Assembly (NCBI RefSeq): GCF_000381025.1
Contig: NZ_KB905817.1
Location: 1-64,000, forward strand
Origin: Streptomyces sulphureus DSM 40104
Lineage (GTDB): Bacteria > Actinomycetota > Actinomycetes > Streptomycetales > Streptomycetaceae
DNA: 64,000 nt
Direction: 5' to 3'
Below are positions 1 to 9,735 of this stretch, in pieces. Position 1 is the first letter of the stretch; every line of letters begins with the position of its first letter. The notes beneath the pieces are model-generated. The model searched no databases. It saw only the letters and a program-made list of their open reading frames with translations, and was not told the DNA's origin. Position numbers and translations under genes: made by a program.

Positions 1-59
1 TGCATGTGTTAAGCACGCCGCCAGCGTTCGTCCTGAGCCAGGATCAAACTCTCCATGAA
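1..59 (-). rRNA. rrs: 16S ribosomal RNA, 5' end only
   Basis: The reverse complement reads AGAGTTTGATCCTGGCTCAG followed by the universal GACGAACGCTGGCGGCGTGC block, which is the canonical start of bacterial 16S rRNA. The rest of the gene lies to the left of the window. The 5' boundary near position 59 is estimated from the usual offset of this block from the mature end. Confidence 0.96.
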
Positions 60-235
60 TGCATTCCACATCCACAAAGACCACACACCCACACACACGC
101 GGGCATGCACAATCCTTGCCGAAAAAAATCAAAGAAACCCACCCAACCAAAAACAGGCCAGGTACGGGCATCAACAAACTTGGCGTTGACTAAATGGCAC
201 GCTGTTGAGTTCTCAAAGAACGAACGCTTCCATCG
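60..235 (-). promoter_or_regulatory. rRNA operon leader with antitermination/processing element
   Basis: This untranslated leader lies between the rrn promoters and 16S. At 204-220 the minus strand reads TTCTTTGAGAACTCAAC, a motif typical of actinobacterial rRNA leaders and probably a boxA-like antitermination or processing signal. Positions 80-105 are a GT-rich tract on the minus strand. The stretch has no codon bias or ribosome binding site, so the short ORFs crossing it are not genes. Confidence 0.6.
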
Positions 236-361
236 AACCCCTCCCAGGGCCCTCCGGGCGCTTCCCTCTCGGTGTCCCAGACTCTACCAGAAGATTTCCG
301 GTGGATTTCTGGGGGCTTCTCAAGGTCTTCGGCCGAGCGAATTCCCTGCGAAGCGGAGTAG

Positions 362-391
362 AGACTAGCTGTTGGGATCCGGTCTGTCCAA
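362..391 (-). promoter_or_regulatory. Probable rRNA operon promoter
   Basis: On the minus strand TTGGAC (386-391) is followed after exactly 18 bp by TAGTCT (362-367). This matches principal-sigma spacing and sequence and points toward 16S. Streptomyces rrn operons usually have several tandem promoters. Confidence 0.6.
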
Positions 392-406
392 CCGGGCAAC
401 TGCTCG

Positions 407-436
407 AATCCACGAACCCTCGATATCGCGCGTCAA
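407..436 (-). promoter_or_regulatory. Second possible rRNA operon promoter
   Basis: TTGACG (minus strand, 431-436) lies 18 bp from TGGATT (407-412). The -35 is close to consensus but the -10 is weak. It would be an upstream tandem rrn promoter. A further -10-like TAGAGT lies at 281-286 without a good -35. Confidence 0.4.
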
Positions 437-518
437 CGCTTTTTCGAGGCGGGTGGAACAGTACCAGTCGGAGAGGGGGGCCACGCACCCGCCCCCGTGA
501 TCGTCTCCTCGTACGGCG

Positions 519-1139
519 TCAGTCGTTCGTGAAGGCCGAGGGAGGCGTCTCCAGGTCTTCCAGCTCGATGCCCGGGGCGGCGAGGACGACGTCTCCTGCG
601 AGATGGACCGTGTGCTGCTCGCCCGTCTCCAGGTCCGCCGCACGGTAGGTGTCCACGACCAAGGGGCCGTTGTCAGTGGCGTGTGATTCGCTCTTCAGCA
701 TCGCCCAGGACTGGTCGTGTGTGCGCGGGGCGAGGACGGGGGTCGTAAACGTGACGAGGCGTACGCGGGTGGCGCCGGCTTCGGGGGCCGGGCGCAGGAG
801 CCGGGTGAGGGCCACGAGGAAGGCCGGTGAGGGGCCGCTGAAGGCGTGGGCCGGGACGTTGTGCTCTGCGGCGTCCGTCCCTGACGGGCCTGAGCGGACC
901 CAGGTGACGCCTTCGAGAGCTGCGCCCCTCACCTGCCAGTCGCCGTACCGCAGTTGGAGGCGTACGGGGCGGCCCAGCGCGTCCACAGTGAGATCGGTCG
1001 AGCCCAGATGCTCTCCCGTGGGGGCGGTGGTCTGGGAGAAGTACCGCCAGCCCGTCGGTCCCACCGCGCACTGGAAGTGTTCGTCGCCCAGGGGGGTTCT
1101 GTCGTGGGTGTCGTGGAGCGAGTAACGGCCGCGGGGCAT
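519..1139 (-). CDS. Conserved hypothetical protein
   Basis: 206-aa protein, probably cytosolic, with no signal peptide or membrane segment. I do not recognise a named domain. It is rich in short beta-type stretches, for example a DWQVRGAALEGVTWVR segment near residue 70 and a VRLVTFTTPVL segment near 125, which would suit a beta-barrel ligand-binding fold, though that is a guess. It has Streptomyces codon bias and starts at ATG without an obvious Shine-Dalgarno sequence. It lies between the ahcY terminator and the rRNA operon and is probably transcribed alone. From memory, a similar hypothetical gene neighbours ahcY in other streptomycetes. Confidence 0.7.
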   Translation of the reverse strand: MPRGRYSLHDTHDRTPLGDEHFQCAVGPTGWRYFSQTTAPTGEHLGSTDLTVDALGRPVRLQLRYGDWQVRGAALEGVTWVRSGPSGTDAAEHNVPAHAFSGPSPAFLVALTRLLRPAPEAGATRVRLVTFTTPVLAPRTHDQSWAMLKSESHATDNGPLVVDTYRAADLETGEQHTVHLAGDVVLAAPGIELEDLETPPSAFTND

Positions 1140-1167
1140 CTGTGGTGTCCGGTGGGTGCGGGGACGG

Positions 1168-1201
1168 GGCAGGCCCCCGCCCTGAGGGGCGGGGGCCTGC
1201 C
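1168..1201 (-). terminator. Terminator downstream of ahcY
   Basis: Perfect 15-bp GC-rich stem (1168-1182 with 1187-1201) closed by a TGAG tetraloop. It lies between the ahcY stop and the start of the next minus-strand gene, so it separates the two transcripts. There is no U-tract, as is common in Streptomyces. Confidence 0.75.
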
Positions 1202-1274
1202 AGCAGGTCCGGCACTCGGTCGGTCGCGGTCCCGCCCGTGCGGGTCGGGCAACCGGCCGGTGACGGGAGCCGGC

Positions 1275-3122
<1,848 letters not shown>

Positions 3123-4064
3123 CTAGCGCTCCGTCCTCGCATCCATTGCACCCCCTTCGCGAAGGATGTCCGGCTCCAGGTAGATGACGCGCGCGATCGG
3201 GACGGTCTCGCGGATGCGCTGCTCGGCCGCGTCGATGGCACGAGCGATCTCGACGGCGGTGTCGTCGTGCTGCACGGCGACCTTCGCCGCCACGAGAAGC
3301 TCCTCGGGACCGAGGTGGAGGGTGCGCATGTGGATCACCTCGGTCACGGTCTCGCCGTCGACGAGGGCCGCGTGGATCTTCTGTCGCTCCGCCGGGTCGG
3401 CGGACTCGCCCAGCAGCAGCGACTTCGTCTCGGCCGCGAGGAGCAGCGCGATCAGGACGAGCAACGTGCCGATGCAGAGGGTGCCGATGCCGTCCCAGAC
3501 GCCGTTCCCCGTCAAGAGCGCGAGCCCGACGCCGCCGAGCGCGAGGACGAGGCCGACGAGGGCTCCCAAGTCCTCCAGCAGGACAACGGGCAGTTCCGGC
3601 GCCTTCGCGCGGCGGACGAACTGGCCCCAACCCAGCTTCCCTCGTACTTCGTTGGATTCCTTTATCGCCGTACGGAAGGAGAAGCTCTCCGCGACTATGG
3701 CGAAGACCAGCACGCCGACCGGCCAGTACCAGTGCTCCACCTCGTGCGGGTGCTGGATCTTCTCGTAACCCTCGTAGAGCGCGAAGACGCCGCCGACCGT
3801 GAAGAGGACGATCGAGACGAGGAAGCCGTAGATGTAGCGCTCGCGCCCGTACCCGAAGGGGTGCTCCTCGTTCGCCTCCTTCTTCGCCTTCTTCCCGCCG
3901 AGGAGGAGGAGTCCCTGGTTGCCCGAGTCCGCGAGGGAGTGGACTCCCTCGGCGAGCATGGAGGAGGAACCGCTGAAGGCGAAGGCGATGAACTTGCTCG
4001 CCGCAATGGCCAGGTTGGCGCCGAGGGCGGCCATGATGGCCCTGGTACCGCCGGATGCACTCAC
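3123..4064 (-). CDS. Cation diffusion facilitator family transporter
   Basis: 313-aa integral membrane protein of the CDF family, which exports divalent metals such as Zn or Fe in exchange for protons. It shows the usual set of transmembrane helices. The first metal-site motif HSLAD (residues 42-46) sits in the second helix, and a cytoplasmic loop near 60-75 carries KKAKKEANEEHPFGYGRER. The C-terminal soluble domain (about 215-313) resembles the CDF dimerisation domain. The metal specificity cannot be read from sequence. It sits between ahcY and manA on the same strand with 69 bp to manA upstream, so co-transcription with manA is possible. Confidence 0.9.
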   Translation of the reverse strand: MSASGGTRAIMAALGANLAIAASKFIAFAFSGSSSMLAEGVHSLADSGNQGLLLLGGKKAKKEANEEHPFGYGRERYIYGFLVSIVLFTVGGVFALYEGYEKIQHPHEVEHWYWPVGVLVFAIVAESFSFRTAIKESNEVRGKLGWGQFVRRAKAPELPVVLLEDLGALVGLVLALGGVGLALLTGNGVWDGIGTLCIGTLLVLIALLLAAETKSLLLGESADPAERQKIHAALVDGETVTEVIHMRTLHLGPEELLVAAKVAVQHDDTAVEIARAIDAAEQRIRETVPIARVIYLEPDILREGGAMDARTER

Positions 4065-4133
4065 GCTGGGGACATCTCTCTTCCGTTCTCTGTCCGCCGC
4101 GGTAAAGCTGCGGCCGGGAAACGACCCGCCCCG

Positions 4134-5345
4134 TCAGCGGGCCACCGTGGCGCGGAAGAGCGTACCGTCACCGACGGCCGCCACCGGTTCGGTCGCGGGA
4201 ACGTACACAGACTGTCCGCATCGCAGGGGGAGTTCGATGGGTTCGCCCTCCCTCGTGCGGCCGGAGAGCAGGGCGGTTCCTGCGGTGCAGAGGACGATCT
4301 GTGCAGCTTCGGCGGTGAGTTGACGCGCAGCAGCGCCGGGGGCGAGCAGGTGCCGGCTCAGCCGGAACTCGTCGGCAGGCGTCTCGTAGACCTCCTCGCC
4401 GTCCGGAGACGCTTCGGGCCGGAGCACGGCAGGGTCCGCGGGGGTGAATCGGACGATCCGGAGCAGCTCAGCGACATCGACGTGCTTGGAAGTGAGCCCG
4501 CACCGCAGGACGTTGTCCGAGTTGGCCATCAACTCGACGCCGAGGCCGGAGAGGTAGCAGTGCGGCACGCCGGCTCCGAGGTAAAGAGCCTCGCCCGGCT
4601 GGAGCCGCACGTAATGCAGGAGCATTGCGGCGATGACGCCGGGGTCGCCCGGGTGGTGCCGCGCGATGTCCGCGTAGGCGGCGAACTCCTCGGCGCGGGG
4701 GCCTCCTTCGGTGGCGAGGCGAGCGGCACTGGTCGACGCCTCGTCCACAGTCGCGGCGATGGCGTCGCGGTCGGCGGTGAGAACGGCGGTGAAGACCTCG
4801 CGGAGGGCGTCCTCCTCGGGGTTGGCGCGCAGGATGTCGGTGTAGGGCTGGAGGCTGTCGACGCCGAGTTCGGCGAGGAGGTCGGCGGCCCCGGCAGGGT
4901 GCCGGAAGCCGCACAGGCCTTCGAACGGCGAGAGGGCGCAGAGGAGTTCGGGTTTGTGGTCGGCGTCCTTGTAGTTGCGGTGCGGCGCGTTGCGGGGGAC
5001 GCCGTCGGCCTCCTCAGCGTCGAAGCCGCTGCGCGCCTGCTCCCGGTCGGGGTGGACCTGGAGCGAGAGCGGGGAAGCGGCGGCGAGGACCTTGAGGAGG
5101 AAGGGCAGCCGGGCGCCGAAGGACGCCACCGTCCCGGCGCCGAGCTCCGCTTCCGGATCGGAGGCGATGACGTCGGGGAGCGGCGGCTCGCCGCTCCTGT
5201 CGGCGAGACGGGACGGGGCGCCCGGGTGGGCACCGAGCCAGAGTTCGGCCTGCGGTTCGCCGGTCGGCTCGGTCCCGAGAAGCTCGGGGAGCGCGGTGGT
5301 CGAGCCCCAGGGGTAGGGCCGGATGGTGTTCGCGAGGCGGTCCAT
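4134..5345 (-). CDS. manA: Mannose-6-phosphate isomerase, class I
   Basis: 403 aa. Interconverts fructose-6-phosphate and mannose-6-phosphate, the entry to GDP-mannose. The type I zinc site is visible: QVH at 96-98, KPE at 131-133, and a later PHCYLSG His near 260 followed by ELMANSDNVLRCGLT. The length is normal for the family. It is the last gene of a same-strand mannose-phosphate group (manB, Trm112-like, SIS protein, manA), each separated by about 110 bp or less. Start ATG is at 5345. Confidence 0.95.
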   Translation of the reverse strand: MDRLANTIRPYPWGSTTALPELLGTEPTGEPQAELWLGAHPGAPSRLADRSGEPPLPDVIASDPEAELGAGTVASFGARLPFLLKVLAAASPLSLQVHPDREQARSGFDAEEADGVPRNAPHRNYKDADHKPELLCALSPFEGLCGFRHPAGAADLLAELGVDSLQPYTDILRANPEEDALREVFTAVLTADRDAIAATVDEASTSAARLATEGGPRAEEFAAYADIARHHPGDPGVIAAMLLHYVRLQPGEALYLGAGVPHCYLSGLGVELMANSDNVLRCGLTSKHVDVAELLRIVRFTPADPAVLRPEASPDGEEVYETPADEFRLSRHLLAPGAAARQLTAEAAQIVLCTAGTALLSGRTREGEPIELPLRCGQSVYVPATEPVAAVGDGTLFRATVAR

Positions 5346-5459
5346 GTGCGGTTCCGTTTCATGGCTTACGTGGCGCGGAAAGGTGGAGCCGAGAATTCCG
5401 GGTGGGCGCCGGGGCTCCGTCGCGGCCTGTCGGGCAGCGCGATGGGCCCACCAGCGGCT

Positions 5460-6629
5460 CTATGGTGCACTGCCGCCGGTGAGCGTGAGGTAGACGGTGG
5501 TGAAGTCCGCGGTGGCGATCAGCTCCCCCAAAGTCTGCAACGGGCCGAGGTCCGCCGCGGGCGCCAGTTCGCTCACGGACGTTCCCCGTTCGATGGCGAG
5601 TTGACGCGCGGCCAGGAGAACCGGAGGCGGGCCGGCCTCCGTTTCGCCGGTGTCGTGAAGCAGCACCAACCTGCTGCGTACCGGCTCCGGTTCGGTGACG
5701 CGGTCCCGGAAGAAGTCGTTTTCGGAAGTGGTGGCGCCTCGCAGCACGGGCGCCTGGGCGGCGAGGGACTCCGGAAGCCTCCCGGTGAGCGAGGGGACGC
5801 CGGGGAGGGCGGCGAGGCTCTGTGCCCAGTGGGCGGCAGCGGCATCGGCTGCGGGGCCGTGGCTCCACAACAGGGGGACGGTGCCGTCGAGTTCGAGAGC
5901 GAAGGTCTTCGCCGGGTTGTCGTGCTGGGGTACGGCAGGACCGCAGGCGCCGGCCACGGTGTCGAGTCGCTCGGCGAGGGACTCGACGGCGGAGGGTGGC
6001 GCCGCTGCGAGGCCGAGGCGGTCGGCGAGGAGGAACAGCGGGGCGGCGAGCGCCCACAGGGTGCCTGGCGCCGCCTTGGTGGCGTCCGGCTCCGGGGCCT
6101 GTTCGGCGAGGCTTCGGAGCGCGGCGGGTGCGGTTCCGGGAGCGGAGACGTACGGGACGAACAGCCCCCGGTCGCCCAACACATCGGCGAGCGGGCTGTG
6201 TTCGGGGGCGACGGCTACGACGGTGCAGCCGCGGCGGTACGCCTGATCGGCGAGGCCGCACAGGCCCGGCTCGGTGCCGTTGGGCGTGGCGACGACGAGC
6301 AGGTCGACGGGTCCGGCCCAGCCGGGCAGGGACCAGCGGAACGACGCGGGGTCCGCCGTCTCGCTTCCGGCGGTGAGACGGATGACCGGCGCGGAGCCGT
6401 TGCCGAGGGCGTCGAGGAACCGGGCGAGCGCGGCGGCCGTACTGGGCGGCCCGGCCAACAGGAGGGTGCGCGGCCTGCCTTCGGGGCGCAGCGCGAGCAG
6501 CCCGGCCTCCTCGGAGGCGCGCACCGCGCTCCGTACGCGGCCCCCGGCACCTGCCGTACTCGGCAGCAGCTCGGCCGCGTCCGCCTCCGCGAGCGCCTCC
6601 GCCGAGTCGAGGAGGAACTCGTCGAGCAT
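5460..6629 (-). CDS. SIS-domain protein, phosphosugar isomerase-like
   Basis: 389 aa. It resembles the bifunctional phosphoglucose/phosphomannose isomerase-type SIS proteins found beside manA and manB in actinobacteria. A first sugar-isomerase half (about residues 40-180) contains the phosphate-loop-like LLLAGPPSTAAALARFL and a DLLVVATPNGTEPG stretch. A second half runs to the C-terminus. Some catalytic residues of true glucose-6-phosphate isomerases are hard to identify, so it may be regulatory or have another phosphosugar substrate. It lies between the Trm112-like gene and manA, supporting a role in hexose-phosphate conversion. Confidence 0.8.
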   Translation of the reverse strand: MLDEFLLDSAEALAEADAAELLPSTAGAGGRVRSAVRASEEAGLLALRPEGRPRTLLLAGPPSTAAALARFLDALGNGSAPVIRLTAGSETADPASFRWSLPGWAGPVDLLVVATPNGTEPGLCGLADQAYRRGCTVVAVAPEHSPLADVLGDRGLFVPYVSAPGTAPAALRSLAEQAPEPDATKAAPGTLWALAAPLFLLADRLGLAAAPPSAVESLAERLDTVAGACGPAVPQHDNPAKTFALELDGTVPLLWSHGPAADAAAAHWAQSLAALPGVPSLTGRLPESLAAQAPVLRGATTSENDFFRDRVTEPEPVRSRLVLLHDTGETEAGPPPVLLAARQLAIERGTSVSELAPAADLGPLQTLGELIATADFTTVYLTLTGGSAP

Positions 6630-6710
6630 GGTCGCTGGCTCCGATCGGCGGCGCGGTGGGTGTGGTGCGGTCGTGCGCGGGCCGGCTCCGGTTCTGCGGC
6701 CCCGCCGTCG

Positions 6711-6881
6711 TCAGTCGGAACGACGGGCCTCGTCGACGAGGAGCACGGGGATGCCGTCGCGGATCGGGTAGACCAGGCCGCATGCGCCGCCGGTGCAGTG
6801 GAGTTCGTCTGCCTCCTCGCGCAGCGGTGCGTGGCAGGCGGGGCAGGCGAGGATCTCCAGGAGGCCGGCTTCGAGCGGCAT
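6711..6881 (-). CDS. Trm112 family small zinc protein
   Basis: 56 aa. The start is [20 protein letters not shown] and the end is [12 protein letters not shown] near residues 13-16 and CTGGAC near 29-34 give four cysteines able to bind zinc, and [11 protein letters not shown] is the Trm112 signature. Members activate methyltransferases or act as small scaffolds. In actinobacteria this gene is usually fixed between manB and the SIS-protein gene, as here. The coordinates come from direct translation of the minus strand (ATG at 6881, TGA at 6711-6713). Confidence 0.88.
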   Translation of the reverse strand: MPLEAGLLEILACPACHAPLREEADELHCTGGACGLVYPIRDGIPVLLVDEARRSD

Positions 6882-6995
6882 GTTCCCTCCAACTTCGGGC
6901 AGCGTGCAGTGCCGTCAGCGTACCGCCGGCCGCGGCGGGGCAGGGGGCCAGTCCCCTGCGGTCGCGGCCGGCGGTGCCCAGCGGTGCGGCGAGGG

Positions 6996-8357
6996 TCAGG
7001 CCCGCACGAGATCGAGGACCTCGTCCCTGATCCGCTCCACCGTGGGAGTGTCCTGCGCCTCGACGTTGAGCCTTAGGAGCGGCTCCGTGTTGGAGGGACG
7101 AAGGTTGAACCACCATCCGTCGCCGAGAACGGTGAGGCCGTCGAGCTCGTCGAGGGTGACGCCCTCGCGCCCGGCGAACGCTTCCCTCACCGCTGCCGTG
7201 CGTCCCTGCTGGTCGGCGACGGTGCTGTTGATCTCGCCGGAGGCGGGGTAACGGTCGTACTCGTGGACGAGTTCGGAGAGCGGGCGCTGCTGCTCGCCGA
7301 GGGCGGCGAGTACGTGGAGGGCGGCGAGCATGCCGGTGTCCGCGTTCCAGAAGTCGCGGAAGTAGTAGTGCGCCGAGTGCTCGCCTCCGAAGACGGCCCC
7401 GGTCTCGGCCATCTGCTGCTTGATGAACGAGTGGCCGACGCGCGTGCGTACGGGCGTCCCGCCGTTCTCCTTGACGACCTCGGGCACGGACTGCGAGGTG
7501 ATGAGGTTGTGGATCACTGTGGAGCCGGGCGACTTGGCGAGTTCACGCGCGGCCACGAGTGCGGCGACGGCCGACGGCGGGACGGGCTCGCCGCGCTCGT
7601 CCACGACGAAGCATCGGTCGGCGTCGCCGTCGAAGGCGAGGCCGATGTCGGCGTCGGTTTCGCGCACGCGCTGCTGGAGGTCGACGATGTTCTTCGGGGC
7701 GAGCGGGTTCGCCTCGTGGTTCGGGAAGCTGCCGTCGAGCTCGAAGTAGAGCGCGTCGAGTTCGAGCGGGAGGCCCTCGAAGACCGTCGGGACCGTGTAA
7801 CCGCCCATGCCGTTGCCGGCGTCGACGACGACCTTCAGCGGTCGGATGGCCCCGAGGTCGACGAGGGAGCGGAGGTAGCGCGCGTAGTCGGTGAGGAGCT
7901 GCCGCTCCGTGATGGTGCCCTCGCCGCTCTCGGCCGGCGGCATCGGCGTGCCCTCGGACCACTCCTCGACGAGCGCCCGGATCTCCGCGAGCCCCGTCTC
8001 CTGACCCACGGGGGCCGCGCCGGCGCGGCACATCTTGATGCCGTTGTACTGCGCGGGGTTGTGGCTCGCGGTGAACATCGCTCCCGGCAGGTCGAGGTAG
8101 CCGCTGGCGAAGTAGAGCTCGTCGGTGGAGCAGAGGCCGATCTCGGTGACGTCCGCCCCTCGGGCGGCGGCGCCGCGCCCGAAGGCGCGCGAGAGGCCGG
8201 GCGAGGAGGTGCGCATGTCGTGCCCGATGACGATCGAGGTCGCGTCGGTGACCTGCACGAACGCTGCCCCGAAGAGCTCGGCGAGCGCCTCGTCCCACTG
8301 GTCGGGCACAACGCCGCGCACGTCGTACGCCTTCACGATCTCCGACAGGTCAGCCAC
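6996..8357 (-). CDS. manB: Phosphomannomutase/phosphoglucomutase
   Basis: 453 aa. Converts mannose-6-phosphate to mannose-1-phosphate (and possibly glucose-6-phosphate to glucose-1-phosphate). It shows all four landmarks of the alpha-D-phosphohexomutases: phosphoserine loop TASHNP (96-101, Ser98), metal loop DGDADR near 245, sugar-binding GGEHSAHYYF near 330, and phosphate-binding RPSNTEPLLRL near the C-terminus. It is first of the same-strand group leading to manA. Its product feeds the guanylyltransferase encoded at 20085-21167. Confidence 0.95.
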   Translation of the reverse strand: MADLSEIVKAYDVRGVVPDQWDEALAELFGAAFVQVTDATSIVIGHDMRTSSPGLSRAFGRGAAARGADVTEIGLCSTDELYFASGYLDLPGAMFTASHNPAQYNGIKMCRAGAAPVGQETGLAEIRALVEEWSEGTPMPPAESGEGTITERQLLTDYARYLRSLVDLGAIRPLKVVVDAGNGMGGYTVPTVFEGLPLELDALYFELDGSFPNHEANPLAPKNIVDLQQRVRETDADIGLAFDGDADRCFVVDERGEPVPPSAVAALVAARELAKSPGSTVIHNLITSQSVPEVVKENGGTPVRTRVGHSFIKQQMAETGAVFGGEHSAHYYFRDFWNADTGMLAALHVLAALGEQQRPLSELVHEYDRYPASGEINSTVADQQGRTAAVREAFAGREGVTLDELDGLTVLGDGWWFNLRPSNTEPLLRLNVEAQDTPTVERIRDEVLDLVRA

Positions 8358-8540
8358 GTCAGCCCTCTCCTGTGTACTCGGGTTGCCGCTGCCCGTGCAT
8401 GCACCGGCGGCGCCGGCGGGGCCCGGGAGGATCGGCGGGGGACCAAATCTACCCGTCAGGTCGGAGAGGCACGCGCAGGGCGGGGAGAGCTGCTGCGCAG
8501 TCAGGGGAGTTGGCGCGGCGCGGAATCGAGGGCCGCCCGT

Positions 8541-8936
8541 TCAGGAGTCGGGCGAGCGGAGCACCCGCAGGTGGCCGCGGCGGGCGACCTCCATCGGGTC
8601 GGCGTCGCTGCCGCGCGGGCCGGCGGCGCGCTCGCCGGCCTGGGCCGCCTGCTCCCGCCGGGGGGTGCGCGCGGCCTCGCGGACGGCGTCGGCGAGTGCT
8701 TCGAGGTCGTCGCTGCTGGGGCGTGCGGCGGCCGCGTCGATGGAGAGGCGGACGACCTCCCAGCCGCGAGGGGCGGTGAGGCGTTCCGAGTGCTCGGAGC
8801 AGAGGTCGTAGCAGTGCGGTTCCGCGTAGGTGGCCAAGGGGCCGAGGACGGCGGTGGAGTCCGCGTAGACGTACGTCAGCGTCGCTACGGCGGGACGGCC
8901 GCATGCGGTGCGCGAACAACGACGTACGGGACTCAC
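8541..8936 (-). CDS. DUF3499 family protein
   Basis: 131 aa from the GTG at 8936 (VSPVRRCSRTACGRPAVATL). It matches the small actinobacterial DUF3499 family, marked by an N-terminal Cys pair (CSRTAC), a central HCYDLCSEHSERL Cys/His cluster likely to bind metal, and a RGWEVVRL segment. The C-terminal third is basic and Ala/Arg-rich. The function is unknown. It is conserved beside manB and the divergent zincin-like gene. An ORF runs further upstream in frame, but family similarity begins at this GTG. Confidence 0.85.
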   Translation of the reverse strand: MSPVRRCSRTACGRPAVATLTYVYADSTAVLGPLATYAEPHCYDLCSEHSERLTAPRGWEVVRLSIDAAAARPSSDDLEALADAVREAARTPRREQAAQAGERAAGPRGSDADPMEVARRGHLRVLRSPDS

Positions 8937-9213
8937 GGTGTTGGACCGTACCGCACTCCCCAGCGGGCTGCGACGACTCCACCGGACGTCCACCCGGCCG
9001 TGTCGCCCCGCTTCATCCGGTACGCCCCGGTCTGTCGTTCGGGCCCCGGCAGGGCGGGAGGCACGGCGTGCAGGGACCGGTACCCCCCGCCTCACCGGGA
9101 GGTTCCGGGAGAGTACAGCCGCCCGCGATTCCGGGGCCGCGGAGCGGCGCCCTCGCATAACCTTTCGGTGACGAAGCCCCCGCCGCAGCCCTGCGCACCA
9201 GCACCGACAGCCA

Positions 9214-9241
9214 GCGGCGAGGGCGGAGGGAGGGCTAGGCT
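9214..9241 (+). promoter_or_regulatory. Leaderless promoter for the zincin-like gene
   Basis: TAGGCT (9236-9241) is a good Streptomyces -10 and ends 7 bp before the ATG at 9249, so transcription should start at or next to the start codon. A weak -35 (CCGACA, 9214-9219) lies 16 bp upstream. There is no Shine-Dalgarno sequence, consistent with a leaderless mRNA. Confidence 0.5.
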
Positions 9242-9248
9242 CGACTCG

Positions 9249-9707
9249 ATGGACAGCCCCTCGCAGCCCCAGGCCGAAGGCCCGCGCGCACCCCGCCCGC
9301 ACAGCAGGGACCGCCACGGCCGCGGGATGCGCGGGCCGGTCGCCCCACCCCAGGTGCCGCTCTCGGTGACCCGCTCCGACGCCTTCGACGACCTGGTCCG
9401 CGACTCCGTCAACCGTCTCGAAAGGCACTGGCCGCAGCTCGCGAGCGTGGAGTTCGCCGTCCAGGAGGTACCGAGGGGCGATCACGGCGAACTCGACGAG
9501 GGCGTGGAGGCCGTTCCGCTCGGGCAGTCGGTGCCGGGGCGGGACGGCCGGCCCGATCGCGTCGTCGTCTACCGGCGCCCGGTGGAGATCCGCACCCGCA
9601 GCCTCGACGAGCGGGCGCTGCTCGTCCACGAGGTCGTCGTGGAACAGGTCGCCGAACTCCTCGGGCTCGCACCGGAGTCGGTCGACCCGCGCTACGGGGA
9701 GGATTAG
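9249..9707 (+). CDS. Zincin-like metallopeptidase family protein
   Basis: 152 aa, similar to the Zincin_1 (PF06262) family of small bacterial proteins. A basic Pro/Arg-rich N-terminus (to about 35) is followed by the domain with RNRLERHWPQL-like and VEFAVQEVPR stretches. The expected HExxH reads HEVVVEQVAELLG here, so the second zinc-binding His is missing. The fold is probably kept but classical zincin catalysis is doubtful. The ATG at 9249 is chosen because a TAGGCT -10 lies 7 bp upstream. A later ATG near 9327 is possible. Transcribed divergently from the DUF3499 gene. Confidence 0.8.
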   Translation: MDSPSQPQAEGPRAPRPHSRDRHGRGMRGPVAPPQVPLSVTRSDAFDDLVRDSVNRLERHWPQLASVEFAVQEVPRGDHGELDEGVEAVPLGQSVPGRDGRPDRVVVYRRPVEIRTRSLDERALLVHEVVVEQVAELLGLAPESVDPRYGED

Positions 9708-9735
9708 AGCGGGCGCGCCTCCAGGGTGCGCGGGA

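Noticed and set aside
186..215. TTGACT on the plus strand as a promoter pointing away from 16S
   Set aside because: It lies inside the conserved rRNA leader element, has no matching -10, and leads to no gene.
6..518. Several short ORFs between 16S and the first gene
   Set aside because: They overlap rRNA, its leader and promoters and lack ribosome binding sites and codon bias.
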